A stretch of DNA of 64,000 nt, taken from Prevotella sp. (GTDB lineage: Bacteria; Bacteroidota; Bacteroidia; Bacteroidales; Bacteroidaceae). This document shows, one piece after another, positions 15,969 to 25,125 of the stretch. The DNA lies in assembly GCA_017458125.1 (NCBI GenBank), contig JAFTGB010000004.1, positions 62,001-126,000 on the forward strand, read 5' to 3'. The position numbers and the translations under genes are program-made. The number at the start of each line of letters is the position of its first letter. The stretch's first letter is position 1. A model generated the notes under the pieces. It saw only the letters and a list, made by a program, of their open reading frames with translations, was not told the origin of the DNA and made no database searches.

Positions 15969-18075
15969 CGAGATGACCTACTCACCCGAAAAGACCGCCT
16001 TCGCCCTCTTCGCTCCTGCCGAGGCCAAGGCCGTCAAGGTGCGTATCTACAAGGCCGGGACGGGAGGCAAGGCGCTGAAGACCGTCAAGATGAACTACCA
16101 GGACGGCCGCTGGCGCGCCGAGGTGAAGGGCGACCTGATGGGACGCTTCTACACCTTCGACATGGGGCGCGGCGAGTCGCCCGGCGTCTTTGCCAAAGCC
16201 GTGGGCGTCAACGGACAGCGCGCTGCCATCATCGACATGGCCGCCACCGACCCCGCAGGCTGGGACACCGACCGGCGACCGGTGTGCAAGTCGCCCGCCG
16301 ACCTTGTTATTTACGAGATGCACCACCGCGACTTCACCGTAGCGCGTGCCGGCGCACGCCATCCCGGCAAGTTCCTGGCCCTCACGGAGCCGTGGGCGAT
16401 AGACCATCTGAAGGCTTTAGGTGTCAACGCCGTCCACATCCTGCCCTCCTACGACTTCGGTTCGGTGGACGAGACACGCCTTGCCGACAACAAATACAAC
16501 TGGGGCTACGACCCCGTCAACTACAACGTGCCTGAAGGCAGCTACAGCACCGACCCCTATCAGCCTGCCGTGCGCATCCGCGAGTTCAAGCAGATGGTGC
16601 AAGCACTCCACCGCGCCGGCATCCGCGTCATCCTCGACGTGGTGTATAACCACACCTACGACATCGACCACTCTAACTTCCAGCGCACCTATCCTGATTA
16701 TTTTTATAGGAAAGCCCCCCTGTCGCCCCCCGAGGGGGGCACGAATGTCCTAAAGACTAATGAAGCCCCCTCGGGGGCCGTAGGGGGGGCACCCTCGGGG
16801 GCCGTAGGGGGGGCATCCTCGGGGGACGAAGGGGGGGCATCCTCGGGGGACGAAGGGGGGGCTTTGTTCTCCAACGGTTCCGGCTGTGGCAACGAAACGG
16901 CATCGGAGCAGCCCATGATGCGGGCGTTCATGCTGGAGAGCGTGCGCTACTGGATAGACGAATATCACATCGACGGTTTCCGTTTCGACCTCATGGGGTG
17001 CCACGACATCGAGACCATGAACCAGATACGGCAGATGGTGGACACCATAGACCCCACCATCTTCATCTACGGCGAGGGCTGGAGCGCCGGAGCCTGTGCC
17101 CTGCCCACCGAACAGTTAGGTGTCAAGGCTAACATACCGATGATGCCCGGCATCGCTGCCTTCAGCGACGAACTGCGCGACGCCTTGCGCGGTTCGTTCA
17201 GCGACGACAGCAAGGGCGGCTTTCTGGCTGGCGTCCCCGACTGCGAGGAGAGTGTGAAGTTCGGCATTGCAGGCTGCATCAGTCATCCGCAGGTTGACAT
17301 GCAGAAGGTCAACTACTCCACCAAGCCGTGGGCTTTGCAGCCCACGCAGATGATCAGCTATGTCTCGTGCCACGACGACATGTGCCTGGTAGACCGCCTG
17401 AAAGCCAGCGCATTGGACCATTGTACTATTTCACCATTGGACCATTGTACTATTTCACCATTGCAAAACAGCGGAACCGGCAATAGTAAAATAGTGCAAT
17501 GGTCAAATAGTAAAATAGTAAAATCGTCCAATGGTCCAATAGTAAAATCGTCCAATAGTCAAATATCCGAGCTTATCCGCCTCGACCTGCTGGCTCAGAC
17601 GGCAGTGTTCACGTCGCAGGGTGTGCCCTTCATGCTCAGCGGCGAAGAGCTGCTGCGCGACAAGCGGGGCGTGCACAACTCGTATGAGTCGCCCGACAGC
17701 ATCAACCGCCTGGACTGGAGCAACCTGCAACGCTATCCGCAGGTCTTCGACTACTACAGCCGACTCATTGCCCTGCGGCGTCACCATCCGGCCTTCCGCT
17801 TAGGCTCCGCCGACCTGGTGCGCAGGCACCTCGTGTTCCTCGACACTCCACGCCAGGTGGTGGCCTTCCGGCTGAAGGACTATGCCGGGCGCGACGACTG
17901 GCGCAACATCATTGTCATACTCAATGCCTCGTGCACGCCGCAGACGGTCGACATCCCTGCCGGCACCTACACCAAAGTGTGCTGCGACGGCGTCATCAAC
18001 GAGGACGGCCTTGGCACCGTCACTGGCTCGCAGGTGGCGGTAAGCCCCCAGTCGGCCCTTATTCTGCACGACTGA
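15898..18075 (+). CDS. pulA: type I pullulanase (GH13) with two repeat-derived insertions
   Basis: 725 residues with a signal peptide (1-20, KAMAQQ). An N-terminal carbohydrate-binding-like domain (about 25-110) precedes the GH13 barrel. Motifs seen: region I DVVYNHTYD, region II DGFRFDLMG with the nucleophile Asp, region III YGEGWSAG with the acid/base Glu, region IV YVSCHDD. It cleaves alpha-1,6 bonds of pullulan or branched glucans. Two in-frame segments do not belong to the family: a Pro/Ser/Gly/Ala repeat between YFYRK and FSNGSGCGNE (16711-16867), and a second after DRLKASA (17412-17570). Both sit in loops, and all catalytic motifs flank them intact, so the enzyme may still fold. It starts inside the helicase gene. 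Confidence 0.88.
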   Translation: MKTLLMMVLTTVLMTTKAMAQQFNEMTYSPEKTAFALFAPAEAKAVKVRIYKAGTGGKALKTVKMNYQDGRWRAEVKGDLMGRFYTFDMGRGESPGVFAKAVGVNGQRAAIIDMAATDPAGWDTDRRPVCKSPADLVIYEMHHRDFTVARAGARHPGKFLALTEPWAIDHLKALGVNAVHILPSYDFGSVDETRLADNKYNWGYDPVNYNVPEGSYSTDPYQPAVRIREFKQMVQALHRAGIRVILDVVYNHTYDIDHSNFQRTYPDYFYRKAPLSPPEGGTNVLKTNEAPSGAVGGAPSGAVGGASSGDEGGASSGDEGGALFSNGSGCGNETASEQPMMRAFMLESVRYWIDEYHIDGFRFDLMGCHDIETMNQIRQMVDTIDPTIFIYGEGWSAGACALPTEQLGVKANIPMMPGIAAFSDELRDALRGSFSDDSKGGFLAGVPDCEESVKFGIAGCISHPQVDMQKVNYSTKPWALQPTQMISYVSCHDDMCLVDRLKASALDHCTISPLDHCTISPLQNSGTGNSKIVQWSNSKIVKSSNGPIVKSSNSQISELIRLDLLAQTAVFTSQGVPFMLSGEELLRDKRGVHNSYESPDSINRLDWSNLQRYPQVFDYYSRLIALRRHHPAFRLGSADLVRRHLVFLDTPRQVVAFRLKDYAGRDDWRNIIVILNASCTPQTVDIPAGTYTKVCCDGVINEDGLGTVTGSQVAVSPQSALILHD
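16711..16867. repeat. GC-rich palindromic repeat inserted in pullulanase, four 24-bp units
   Basis: Four tandem 24-bp units lie at 16768-16863: two CCCTCGGGGGCCGTAG-type, then two TCCTCGGGGGACGAAG-type, each ending in a G-run. They follow an inverted copy (16714-16740). The outer ends AAAGCCCCCC and GGGGGGGCTTT are complementary. All units keep the frame. One unit recurs with a single change at the end of gltX (53675-53705). Confidence 0.85.
17412..17570. repeat. A/T-rich palindromic repeat inserted in pullulanase
   Basis: Two tandem 24-bp copies of ATTGGACCATTGTACTATTT plus CACC (17412-17435 and 17436-17459) are followed by a spacer. Then come several inverted relatives (AATAGTAAAAT, CAATGGTC, TCGTCCAAT) up to about 17570. 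The whole can fold back on itself and reads in frame. Confidence 0.85.
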
Positions 18076-18104
18076 ATGTTACAACTATTAAACTTATTAT
18101 AACT

Positions 18105-20594
18105 ATGAGAAGAATTTTCTGGATTGTGTTATGTCTATGGTGTACTGCCAAGGTGTGGTGCGCCGAACCGTTCGTTGTGTTTCAACCCTCAGAACAGACG
18201 CTGTCGCTCGCTGAGGCAACTATCAGCTATGACAGCCGTGAGCACCGTTGCGTGCAGATAGCAGCCGCCAATCTGGCGGAAGACTTTGAGCGCGTCACCG
18301 GTAAACGGCCAGCACTCAACGCCCTGACTTCTCACCTCTCACCTCTCACTTCTCACCTCTTAATAGGTACCGTAGGCTGCAACCGCCAGATAGACCAGTG
18401 GGTGAAGCAGGGAGAACTGCGCGACCTGAAGGGCAAGACCGAGAAGTACATCATCAAGACCATTGGCCGGCAGCTCGTCATTGCAGGCAGCGACAAGCGC
18501 GGCACCGTCTTCGGCATCTATGAACTCAGTCAGCAGATGGGCGTGTCGCCATGGTACTGGTGGGCCGATGTGCCCGTTGCAAAGCACGAAGCCCTGTATA
18601 TTAAGAAAGGTGAGTACACCGACGGCGAACCGCGCGTGCGCTACCGCGGCCTCTTCCTCAACGACGAGGCACCCTGTCTGACAGGCTGGGTCAAGAATAC
18701 TTTCGGCACCAACTACGGCGACCACCGTTTCTATGCCCGCGTCTTTGAACTCATCCTGCGCCTGAAGGGTAACTTCCTGTGGCCCGCCATGTGGCAGTGG
18801 GCGTTCTATGCCGACGACGCGCTGAACTCGAAGACGGCCGACGACATGGGCGTCATCATTGGCACGTCGCACCACGAACCCATGGCGCGCAACCATCAGG
18901 AGTATGCCCGCCGCCGCAGCGAGTGGGGGCCGTGGAACTATCAGAAGAACCAACAGCAGCTGGACCGCTTCTTCCGTGAGGGCATAGAGCGCATGCGGGG
19001 CACCGACGACATCGTGACCATCGGCATGCGCGGCGACGGCGACGAGGCCATGAGCGAGGATGCCGACACCAAGCTGCTGCAGCGCATCGTCGACAACCAG
19101 CGCAGGATTATCCGCGAGGTGACGGGACGACCGGCCAAGGAGACACCGCAGGTGTGGGCACTGTATAAGGAGGTGCTGGACTATTACGACAAGGGCATGC
19201 GCGTGCCTGACGACGTGCTCATCCTGCTGTGCGACGACAACTGGGGCAATGTGCGCCGCGTGCCTACCGCCAAGGAGCGGCGGCACCCCGGCGGATGGGG
19301 ACTCTACTACCACGTCGACTACGTGGGTGCACCGCGTAACTCGAAGTGGCTCAACGTCACCCCGTCGCAGAACATGTGGGAACAGCTGACGCTGGCGGCT
19401 GACTATGGGCTGGACCGCATGTGGATACTTAACGTGGGCGACCTGAAACCCATGGAGTACCCCATCACGCTCTTCATGGACATGGCATGGAACCCCCGTT
19501 CCGTCGGTCGCGATGTCGTGGCGACGCACACCGAACGCTTCTGCCGTCAGGCCTTCGGCGACAGCCAGGCTGCCGAGGCCGCACGCCTGCTCAACCTGTG
19601 CTGCAAGTACGCCGGGCGCACGACGGCGGAGATGCTGGACGCTACGACCTACAACGTCGTCACGGGCGAGTGGCGCCAGGTGGCCGACGACTACATGCGG
19701 CTGGAGGCCGAGGCCCTGCGTCAGTACGTGACGCTGCGCCCCGAGCAGCGCGATGCCTACCAGCAGCTCATCCTGTTTCCCATACAGGCCATGGCAAACC
19801 TCTATCAGCTGTACTATGCCGTGGCCATGAACCGCCATCTGGCGCAGCGCCGACTGCCCGAAGCCAACCAGTGGGCGGCCAAGGCCCGCGAGGCCTTCCG
19901 CCGCGACTCGCTGCTCTGCGCCGCCTACAACAACGACATCAGCGGGGGTAAGTGGCGCGGCATGATGACGCAGAAGCACATCGGATATACCATCTGGAAC
20001 GACGACTTCCCCGCCGACTGCATGCCGGACGTGGTGACAGTGCCTGAGGGCGACGGCGGCTATTCGTTCACCATGCGCGACGGTTACGTGGCCATGGAGG
20101 CCGAACACTACCACACCGCCGTGCCCGCTGCCAAGGCGCAATGGACGGTGCTGCCCTTCGTGGGACGCACGCTGAGCGGCATGACGCTCACTCCTTACAC
20201 CGAACCCGTCGGCGGTGCTGCCCTGCACTACCGCTTCAAGGCCGACCGCCGCGTCGACAGCGTACGCGTGCACGTCGTCGTCAAGTCGACGCTCGACTTC
20301 CTGAACAAGAGCGGACTGACCTACACGGTATCGTTGGACGGTGGACAACGGCGCGTCAACTTCAACCATAACCTGAACGAGGCCAAGGAGAATATCTACA
20401 CCGTGTTCTATCCTACGGTGGCACGCCGTGTCGTTGAGTCCGTGGTGACGCTGCCCTTCGACAGCACCAAGTCCGAACACGTGCTGACCCTAAGCCCCGA
20501 CGACCCGGCCATCGTCTTCGAGAAAATCGTCGTCGACGCCGGCGGCTATCAGCCGCAATTCCTCTTCGGACAGGAGTCGCCAGCCCAAAGGTAA
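18105..20594 (+). CDS. GH115 glycoside hydrolase, probable xylan alpha-1,2-glucuronidase
   Basis: 829 residues from ATG 18105; the frame is open upstream, but only inside the pullulanase gene. Signal peptide 1-20. The GH115 pattern is clear: KRGTVFGIYELSQQMGVSPWYWWADVPV, then RYRGLFLNDEAP, LKGNFLWPAMWQWAF, GTSHHEPM, and the C-terminal GH115 domain (about 660-829). The family removes (4-O-methyl)glucuronic acid from xylan side chains, usually exported in Bacteroidota. A short CTCACCT-type micro-repeat at 18326-18361 adds LTSHLSPLTSHLL (about 75-87) in a surface loop before the LIGTVG strand. It lies 29 nt after pullulanase. Confidence 0.9.
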   Translation: MRRIFWIVLCLWCTAKVWCAEPFVVFQPSEQTLSLAEATISYDSREHRCVQIAAANLAEDFERVTGKRPALNALTSHLSPLTSHLLIGTVGCNRQIDQWVKQGELRDLKGKTEKYIIKTIGRQLVIAGSDKRGTVFGIYELSQQMGVSPWYWWADVPVAKHEALYIKKGEYTDGEPRVRYRGLFLNDEAPCLTGWVKNTFGTNYGDHRFYARVFELILRLKGNFLWPAMWQWAFYADDALNSKTADDMGVIIGTSHHEPMARNHQEYARRRSEWGPWNYQKNQQQLDRFFREGIERMRGTDDIVTIGMRGDGDEAMSEDADTKLLQRIVDNQRRIIREVTGRPAKETPQVWALYKEVLDYYDKGMRVPDDVLILLCDDNWGNVRRVPTAKERRHPGGWGLYYHVDYVGAPRNSKWLNVTPSQNMWEQLTLAADYGLDRMWILNVGDLKPMEYPITLFMDMAWNPRSVGRDVVATHTERFCRQAFGDSQAAEAARLLNLCCKYAGRTTAEMLDATTYNVVTGEWRQVADDYMRLEAEALRQYVTLRPEQRDAYQQLILFPIQAMANLYQLYYAVAMNRHLAQRRLPEANQWAAKAREAFRRDSLLCAAYNNDISGGKWRGMMTQKHIGYTIWNDDFPADCMPDVVTVPEGDGGYSFTMRDGYVAMEAEHYHTAVPAAKAQWTVLPFVGRTLSGMTLTPYTEPVGGAALHYRFKADRRVDSVRVHVVVKSTLDFLNKSGLTYTVSLDGGQRRVNFNHNLNEAKENIYTVFYPTVARRVVESVVTLPFDSTKSEHVLTLSPDDPAIVFEKIVVDAGGYQPQFLFGQESPAQR

Positions 20595-21431
20595 ACTCCG
20601 ACCATCCTGTTCTTTCAGGTTATTTCCTCTTTCCGTGTCGGCTTCAAACTGGACTTGCTGACTGGTGTTCCGTCCTTTGACTTAGGACTCGGTGACATAC
20701 AGATGCCGCAGACCACATTAGACGAACTGTTCCGGTATATTGACGAGGCCGACAAGCCCTGTATCATCGCCATCGACGAGTTTCAGCAGATTGGCGGGTA
20801 TAGCGAGAAGAATGTGGAGGCACTGTTGCGAACGAAGATACAGCAGTGCAAGAAGGCCCGCTTCATCTTCTCAGGCAGCAAGCGCCATGTGATGAGCAAC
20901 ATGTTCAATTCGCCGTCGAAACCGTTCTACCAAAGTGTTGTCAGCATGGGGCTGGAACCTATTCCCGTCGAGGTATACACTGACTTTGCATGCAACCTGT
21001 TTGAAGCCTACGGCAGAAGTGTCGACCGCGACGTGGTGAGAGCAGTCTGGCAGCAGTATGAGGGGTGCACATGGTTTGTCCAGATGCTCATGAACGAGCT
21101 GTTCGCCATGACAGCACCTGGCGACGCTTGCAAATATGACATGCTGGACGAAGCGCGGCGTCATGTGGTCATGGCACAGGCAGACAGCTACAAAGACCTT
21201 TTGTCCAATATGTCGGTGAAGCAAAAAACGGTGTTACAGGCCATTGCCAAGGAGGGCGTAGCCCGTAACATCACTTCTTCCAAGTTTATCAAGAAGTACA
21301 GTCTTAACTCTGCGAGTTCCGTGCAGGCAGCTGTCAAGCAGCTGCTGAAGAACGACCTGGTGACCCAGACGGACGGCGCATACCGTGTCTATGACTACTT
21401 CTTCTCACAGTGGTTGTCCACGGTGTATTAA
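20595..21431 (+). pseudogene. AAA ATPase (archaeal-ATPase family), N-terminal part deleted
   Basis: The frame is open from directly after the GH115 stop, with no ATG at the start. It encodes the C-terminal two thirds of a Bacteroidota ATPase family: a Walker B-like CIIAIDEFQQIGGY, then ARFIFSGSKRH, and a winged-helix tail (RNITSSKFIKKYSLNSASSVQAAVKQLL ending YDYFFSQWL). The first part, which in full-length members carries the Walker A P-loop, is missing. A TTG at 20655 could allow translation, but ATP binding would be lost. I read it as a decayed gene cut by a deletion that joined it to GH115. Confidence 0.75.
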
Positions 21432-21452
21432 CCTGCTCTCTCTTGTCCCCCT

Positions 21453-23882
21453 TCAGCGGGCAGTGAGGACGCAGTCGGCGTCTTTCTTGGTGGAGAGCTC
21501 GTAGACTCCTTGCTGCTTGGTGCGCTTCAGACCCTTGCCCTTGAGGGCGGTGAGACTGCGGATGAGGCACTTGCCGCCGTGGCGCGAGCGGACGACAGCA
21601 CGGGTGAGGCGGCCGTCATGCCAGTCGATGTCGACCTCGAAACCGCCACGGGCCACGAGTCCCTTGACGGAGCCGTCGCGCCATACTGACGGCAGGGCGG
21701 GCAGCAGGTAGATGCAGCCGTCGTGGCTTTGCATGAGCATCTCGGCAATGCCGGCGGTGCAGCCGAAGTTGCCGTCAATCTGGAACGGCGGGTGGGCGTC
21801 GAACAGATTGGGATAGGTGCCGCCGCGCTGCTTGACGGTTCCGAAGATGAGGAACGTGTCGGCGGTCAGCGTCAGCTGGTCCTTGATGAGCTTGTAGGCG
21901 TGCTCACCGTCTAACAGTCGTGCCCACGAGCACACCTTCCACCCCATGCTCCAGCCCGTGGAGACGTCGCCGCGCGCCTCTAACGAGGTGCGTGCGGCCT
22001 TCCACAGGTCAGGGGTGCGGAAGGGCGAGATGAGGTAGCTGGGGTAGAGTCCGTAGAGGTGTGAGAAGTGGCGGTGGTCGTCCTTGGGGTCGTCCACGTC
22101 GTCAAGCCACTCCTGCAGCTGTCCCCAGCGCCCCACCTTCATGGGCGGCAACTGTGTCAGCTGTGTGCTGATGGTGGCCAGCAGCGGGTCGTTGTCGCCT
22201 AAGACCTTGGCGGCAGCCAGGACGTTGGAGTAGAGTTCGGTGACAATCTGGTTGTCCATGGTGACGCCGGCGTCAAGCGGCGAGGGACGGCCCTTGCCGC
22301 CGTGCTCGGGCGACTCGCCGGGGCACACCACGAGGTAGCCCAGTGTGGGGTGCTTCTGCAGCGTCTGCGTGTAGAAGCGTGCGGCGTCGAGCATGATGGG
22401 GTAGTGCTGGCGCAGGAAAGCGGTGTCGCGGGTATAGAGGTAGTGCTCCCACAGGTGTCGGCAGAGCCAGGCGGAGCCTGTGGGCCACAGTCCTGTTTGG
22501 GCGTGGTCCACGGGGCCGGTGATGCGCCACTGGTCGGTGTTGTGGTGCAGCACCCAGCCTTCTGCGCCGTACATGTCGCGTGCGGTCTGCTGTCCCTGTT
22601 CGTAAATCTCGCGGATGAGTTTGAACAGCGGCTCGTTGAGTTCCGTCAGGTTGGTGACCTCCGACGGCCAGTAGTTCATCTCCAAGTTGATGTTGGTAGT
22701 ATATTTAGAGTCCCATGAGGGGAACATCTTGTCGTTCCAGATGCCCTGCAGGTTGGCGGGGTTGATGTTGTCGGGCTGCGACGACGAGATGAGCAGGTAG
22801 CGGCCGAACTGGAAGTAGGTGGCCACGAGGTGGTTGTCGGGTTGGGAGGGTTGAGGGTTGAGCTGAGAGAACTGCTCTATGCGCTTGTCCATGGGGACGT
22901 GGGCGTAGAGGTCGTCGCCGAGGTCCAGACTGACGCGGTCGTAGTAGTGGTGGTAGGTCTTTTCGTGCAGGGCTTTCAGTGCGTCGTAGCCTAAGGCCAT
23001 GGCACGCTGAAGACGGTCGCGCGACTGCTGTGCCTCGTCGCCCGTGATGTCCTTGTAGCTCCGGACGTTAGTACCTATGGTCAGGTAGACGACAGCCTCG
23101 TCGGCTCCCACCACGCTGATGTTGCCGTTGCTGCTGCTCACGCGACCGCCCTTGGTCTGTACGGCCATGCGCCCCATGAACCTGACCTTGCCCTTCAGTC
23201 CCTCGTGCTTGCCGGAGACGCCTAAAAGGGTGGCGGTGGCCCATTCTTCACTCTTCACTTTTAACTGTTCACTCCCTATGAGCACGTTCTCGTGAGGCGA
23301 CGTCATGTTGGCCGTGAACGTGATTTTGCCTTTCTCGGTAGCCGTCAGGCGGATGGCGATGACCTCGTGGCTGCCTAACGGCGTGATGACTTCGCGCTCG
23401 TAACGCACGCCGTCCACGCTGTAGCGCACCACGGTTCGCGCGTTGTCCAAGTCTAAGAAGCGCTCGTAGCCGGTATAGTCGGCGTGGCCGGGCATGGCGA
23501 TGTAGAGGTCGCCGAAGGGCTGGTAGGGCATGCCCATGTTCTTGCCGGCGCTGACGGGCATCACCTCGGCGTTGGCCAGCTCCTGGGCTTCCTTATACTT
23601 GCCTTCGAAGATGAGCTGGCGCACGCGTGGCAATGCCGCCTTGGCCTTGGGGTTGACGACGTTGTTGGGCTGGCCGGCCCAGATGGTCTCCTCGTTCAGC
23701 TGTATGTGTTCCACAGCCGGTGTGCCGAACACCATGCCGCCGATGACGCCGTTGCCGACGGGCAGGGCCTGCGTCCACGTCATGGCCGGGCGGTTATACC
23801 ATAGTCTGTACTCGCGGGCCGTCAGCAGGGTGGCCGCCATCATGCTCAGCAGAAAGCAGAAAAATCGTTTGGTCATCATCAT
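21453..23882 (-). CDS. GH95 alpha-L-fucosidase family protein
   Basis: 809 residues from the ATG run at 23876-23882; the longer frame to 24044 lies inside comEC. Signal peptide about 1-22 ([10 protein letters not shown]...TAREYRLWY). GH95 features: an N-terminal beta domain ([25 protein letters not shown]), then an (alpha/alpha)6 barrel ([82 protein letters not shown]). Members remove alpha-1,2 fucose or related alpha-L-galactose residues. A micro-repeat at 23243-23279 adds [13 protein letters not shown]. FucI lies about 9 kb away in the window and could use any fucose released. It is last in a run esterase-comEC-GH95. Confidence 0.9.
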   Translation of the reverse strand: MMMTKRFFCFLLSMMAATLLTAREYRLWYNRPAMTWTQALPVGNGVIGGMVFGTPAVEHIQLNEETIWAGQPNNVVNPKAKAALPRVRQLIFEGKYKEAQELANAEVMPVSAGKNMGMPYQPFGDLYIAMPGHADYTGYERFLDLDNARTVVRYSVDGVRYEREVITPLGSHEVIAIRLTATEKGKITFTANMTSPHENVLIGSEQLKVKSEEWATATLLGVSGKHEGLKGKVRFMGRMAVQTKGGRVSSSNGNISVVGADEAVVYLTIGTNVRSYKDITGDEAQQSRDRLQRAMALGYDALKALHEKTYHHYYDRVSLDLGDDLYAHVPMDKRIEQFSQLNPQPSQPDNHLVATYFQFGRYLLISSSQPDNINPANLQGIWNDKMFPSWDSKYTTNINLEMNYWPSEVTNLTELNEPLFKLIREIYEQGQQTARDMYGAEGWVLHHNTDQWRITGPVDHAQTGLWPTGSAWLCRHLWEHYLYTRDTAFLRQHYPIMLDAARFYTQTLQKHPTLGYLVVCPGESPEHGGKGRPSPLDAGVTMDNQIVTELYSNVLAAAKVLGDNDPLLATISTQLTQLPPMKVGRWGQLQEWLDDVDDPKDDHRHFSHLYGLYPSYLISPFRTPDLWKAARTSLEARGDVSTGWSMGWKVCSWARLLDGEHAYKLIKDQLTLTADTFLIFGTVKQRGGTYPNLFDAHPPFQIDGNFGCTAGIAEMLMQSHDGCIYLLPALPSVWRDGSVKGLVARGGFEVDIDWHDGRLTRAVVRSRHGGKCLIRSLTALKGKGLKRTKQQGVYELSTKKDADCVLTAR

Positions 23883-23925
23883 TGTCAGTATTTTTATAAA
23901 AGACTGTCTGCAAGGCGTTTTGTCA

Positions 23926-25065
23926 TCATTCAGGACGGAAACGGGTGACGACGACATAGAGGCTGGCGATGACGACGTAGAGCAGGAGCGTCTGGGCGAG
24001 GGTGGGGTGGAGCGGAGAGATGCTGGCCCCGGGCAGCCGGGCAATGACGGTTAGCAGGTTACCGGCGGTCAGCGCCGTGGCGGTCAGGGCGGAAGCCACG
24101 AGTGCCGACCCGCTGAACAGCAGGACGACGCCACCTGTTAATATAAGGTAAGCCTCGGGGATGACCACGATGTTGGCCAGCAGGAAGTAGGGCGAGAAGC
24201 GGTGGAAGTAGAAAGCGATGACGGGAGCGACGGCTATCTGGGCGGCGCACGACACGGCCACCATGGCCCACAGCGTGCGCACGAGGCGGTGACGCTGCAG
24301 GAAGTCGGCCGGGATGAGACCGTAGAGGGAGGGGTAAAAAAGCAGAATGCCCAGGACGGCAAGGTACGACAGTTGGAAACCGATGTCGAACACGGCCGAG
24401 GGCGTGAGCAGGAGCGTGACGATGGCCGTGAAAGCCAGCACGTTGACGCTGGCTCCGCGGCGGTAGCCGATGTTCATGAGGGCGTAGACGGTGAGCATGG
24501 TGGCGGCGCGGACGATGCTGGGTGCCAGTCCGGTGAGGAAGGCGAAGGCCCAGACGGTCAGGATAGTGACGGCCTGTACCAGCCAATGGTGGCGGCGTCC
24601 GGCAGTGAGCAGGGTGATGAACCAGTAGATGATGCTCAGGTGCAGGCCGCTCAGCGCCAGGACGTGGGCAGCTCCCGTGGTGTTGTAGCTGTGGCGCATG
24701 TCGGTGGTCAGCGCCGACTTGTCGCCTAATGTCATGGCAGCCACGATGGCGTAGGCCTCGCCGTCCAGTCCGGCGGCCTCGTACTGGCTGGTCAGCGTGG
24801 TGCGAAACTGCAGCATGTTGTGGCGCGCCTGCCGCAGCGTGGCGGGTTCGGGCCACTGCACTTCGTGAGCCGACAGGCAGTAGCCCAAGAGCAGCGTCGA
24901 GACGTAGATGCCCGCCGTCTGCCAGCGCGGCAGACGGTGGGCAAGGGCGGTCAGCACAAGTGCAACGACAAGTAGCGGCAGTCCGTACAGACTGGCTTCA
25001 GCCCAGTAGCGTCCGGCTGCGATGCCTGCTATGAGGCTGGCGGCCACGGGCAGCAGTGGGGCCAT
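23926..25065 (-). CDS. comEC: ComEC/Rec2-family DNA-uptake channel, short form
   Basis: 379 residues and about ten membrane helices. The ComEC core motif is present: [37 protein letters not shown], then [12 protein letters not shown] and [15 protein letters not shown]. ComEC passes single-stranded DNA across the inner membrane during natural transformation. Two regions usual in larger homologues are not seen: the OB-fold domain between the first helices and the core (only about 25 residues link them here), and the C-terminal metallo-beta-lactamase domain. It is placed between carbohydrate-active genes, 43 nt before GH95. Confidence 0.8.
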   Translation of the reverse strand: MAPLLPVAASLIAGIAAGRYWAEASLYGLPLLVVALVLTALAHRLPRWQTAGIYVSTLLLGYCLSAHEVQWPEPATLRQARHNMLQFRTTLTSQYEAAGLDGEAYAIVAAMTLGDKSALTTDMRHSYNTTGAAHVLALSGLHLSIIYWFITLLTAGRRHHWLVQAVTILTVWAFAFLTGLAPSIVRAATMLTVYALMNIGYRRGASVNVLAFTAIVTLLLTPSAVFDIGFQLSYLAVLGILLFYPSLYGLIPADFLQRHRLVRTLWAMVAVSCAAQIAVAPVIAFYFHRFSPYFLLANIVVIPEAYLILTGGVVLLFSGSALVASALTATALTAGNLLTVIARLPGASISPLHPTLAQTLLLYVVIASLYVVVTRFRPE

Positions 25066-25125
25066 GACGGTCGTGCGACGTTTCCTTGGCTGCGTGGCTG
25101 CTTTAGTTGGTTATGTGTGGAAGGA

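Noticed and set aside
16768-16863. Possible CRISPR array (four 24-bp repeats)
   Set aside because: Units are directly adjacent without spacers, differ from each other, and are read as protein; no cas genes are present.
18360-20480. Long open frame (706 codons) antisense to GH115
   Set aside because: It has no start region, domain or signal of its own and mirrors the codon bias of GH115; GC-rich DNA commonly leaves such frames open.
23883-24044. N-terminal extension of GH95 into comEC
   Set aside because: Low-complexity Ser/Pro codons overlap comEC, and a normal signal peptide starts at 23882/23876.
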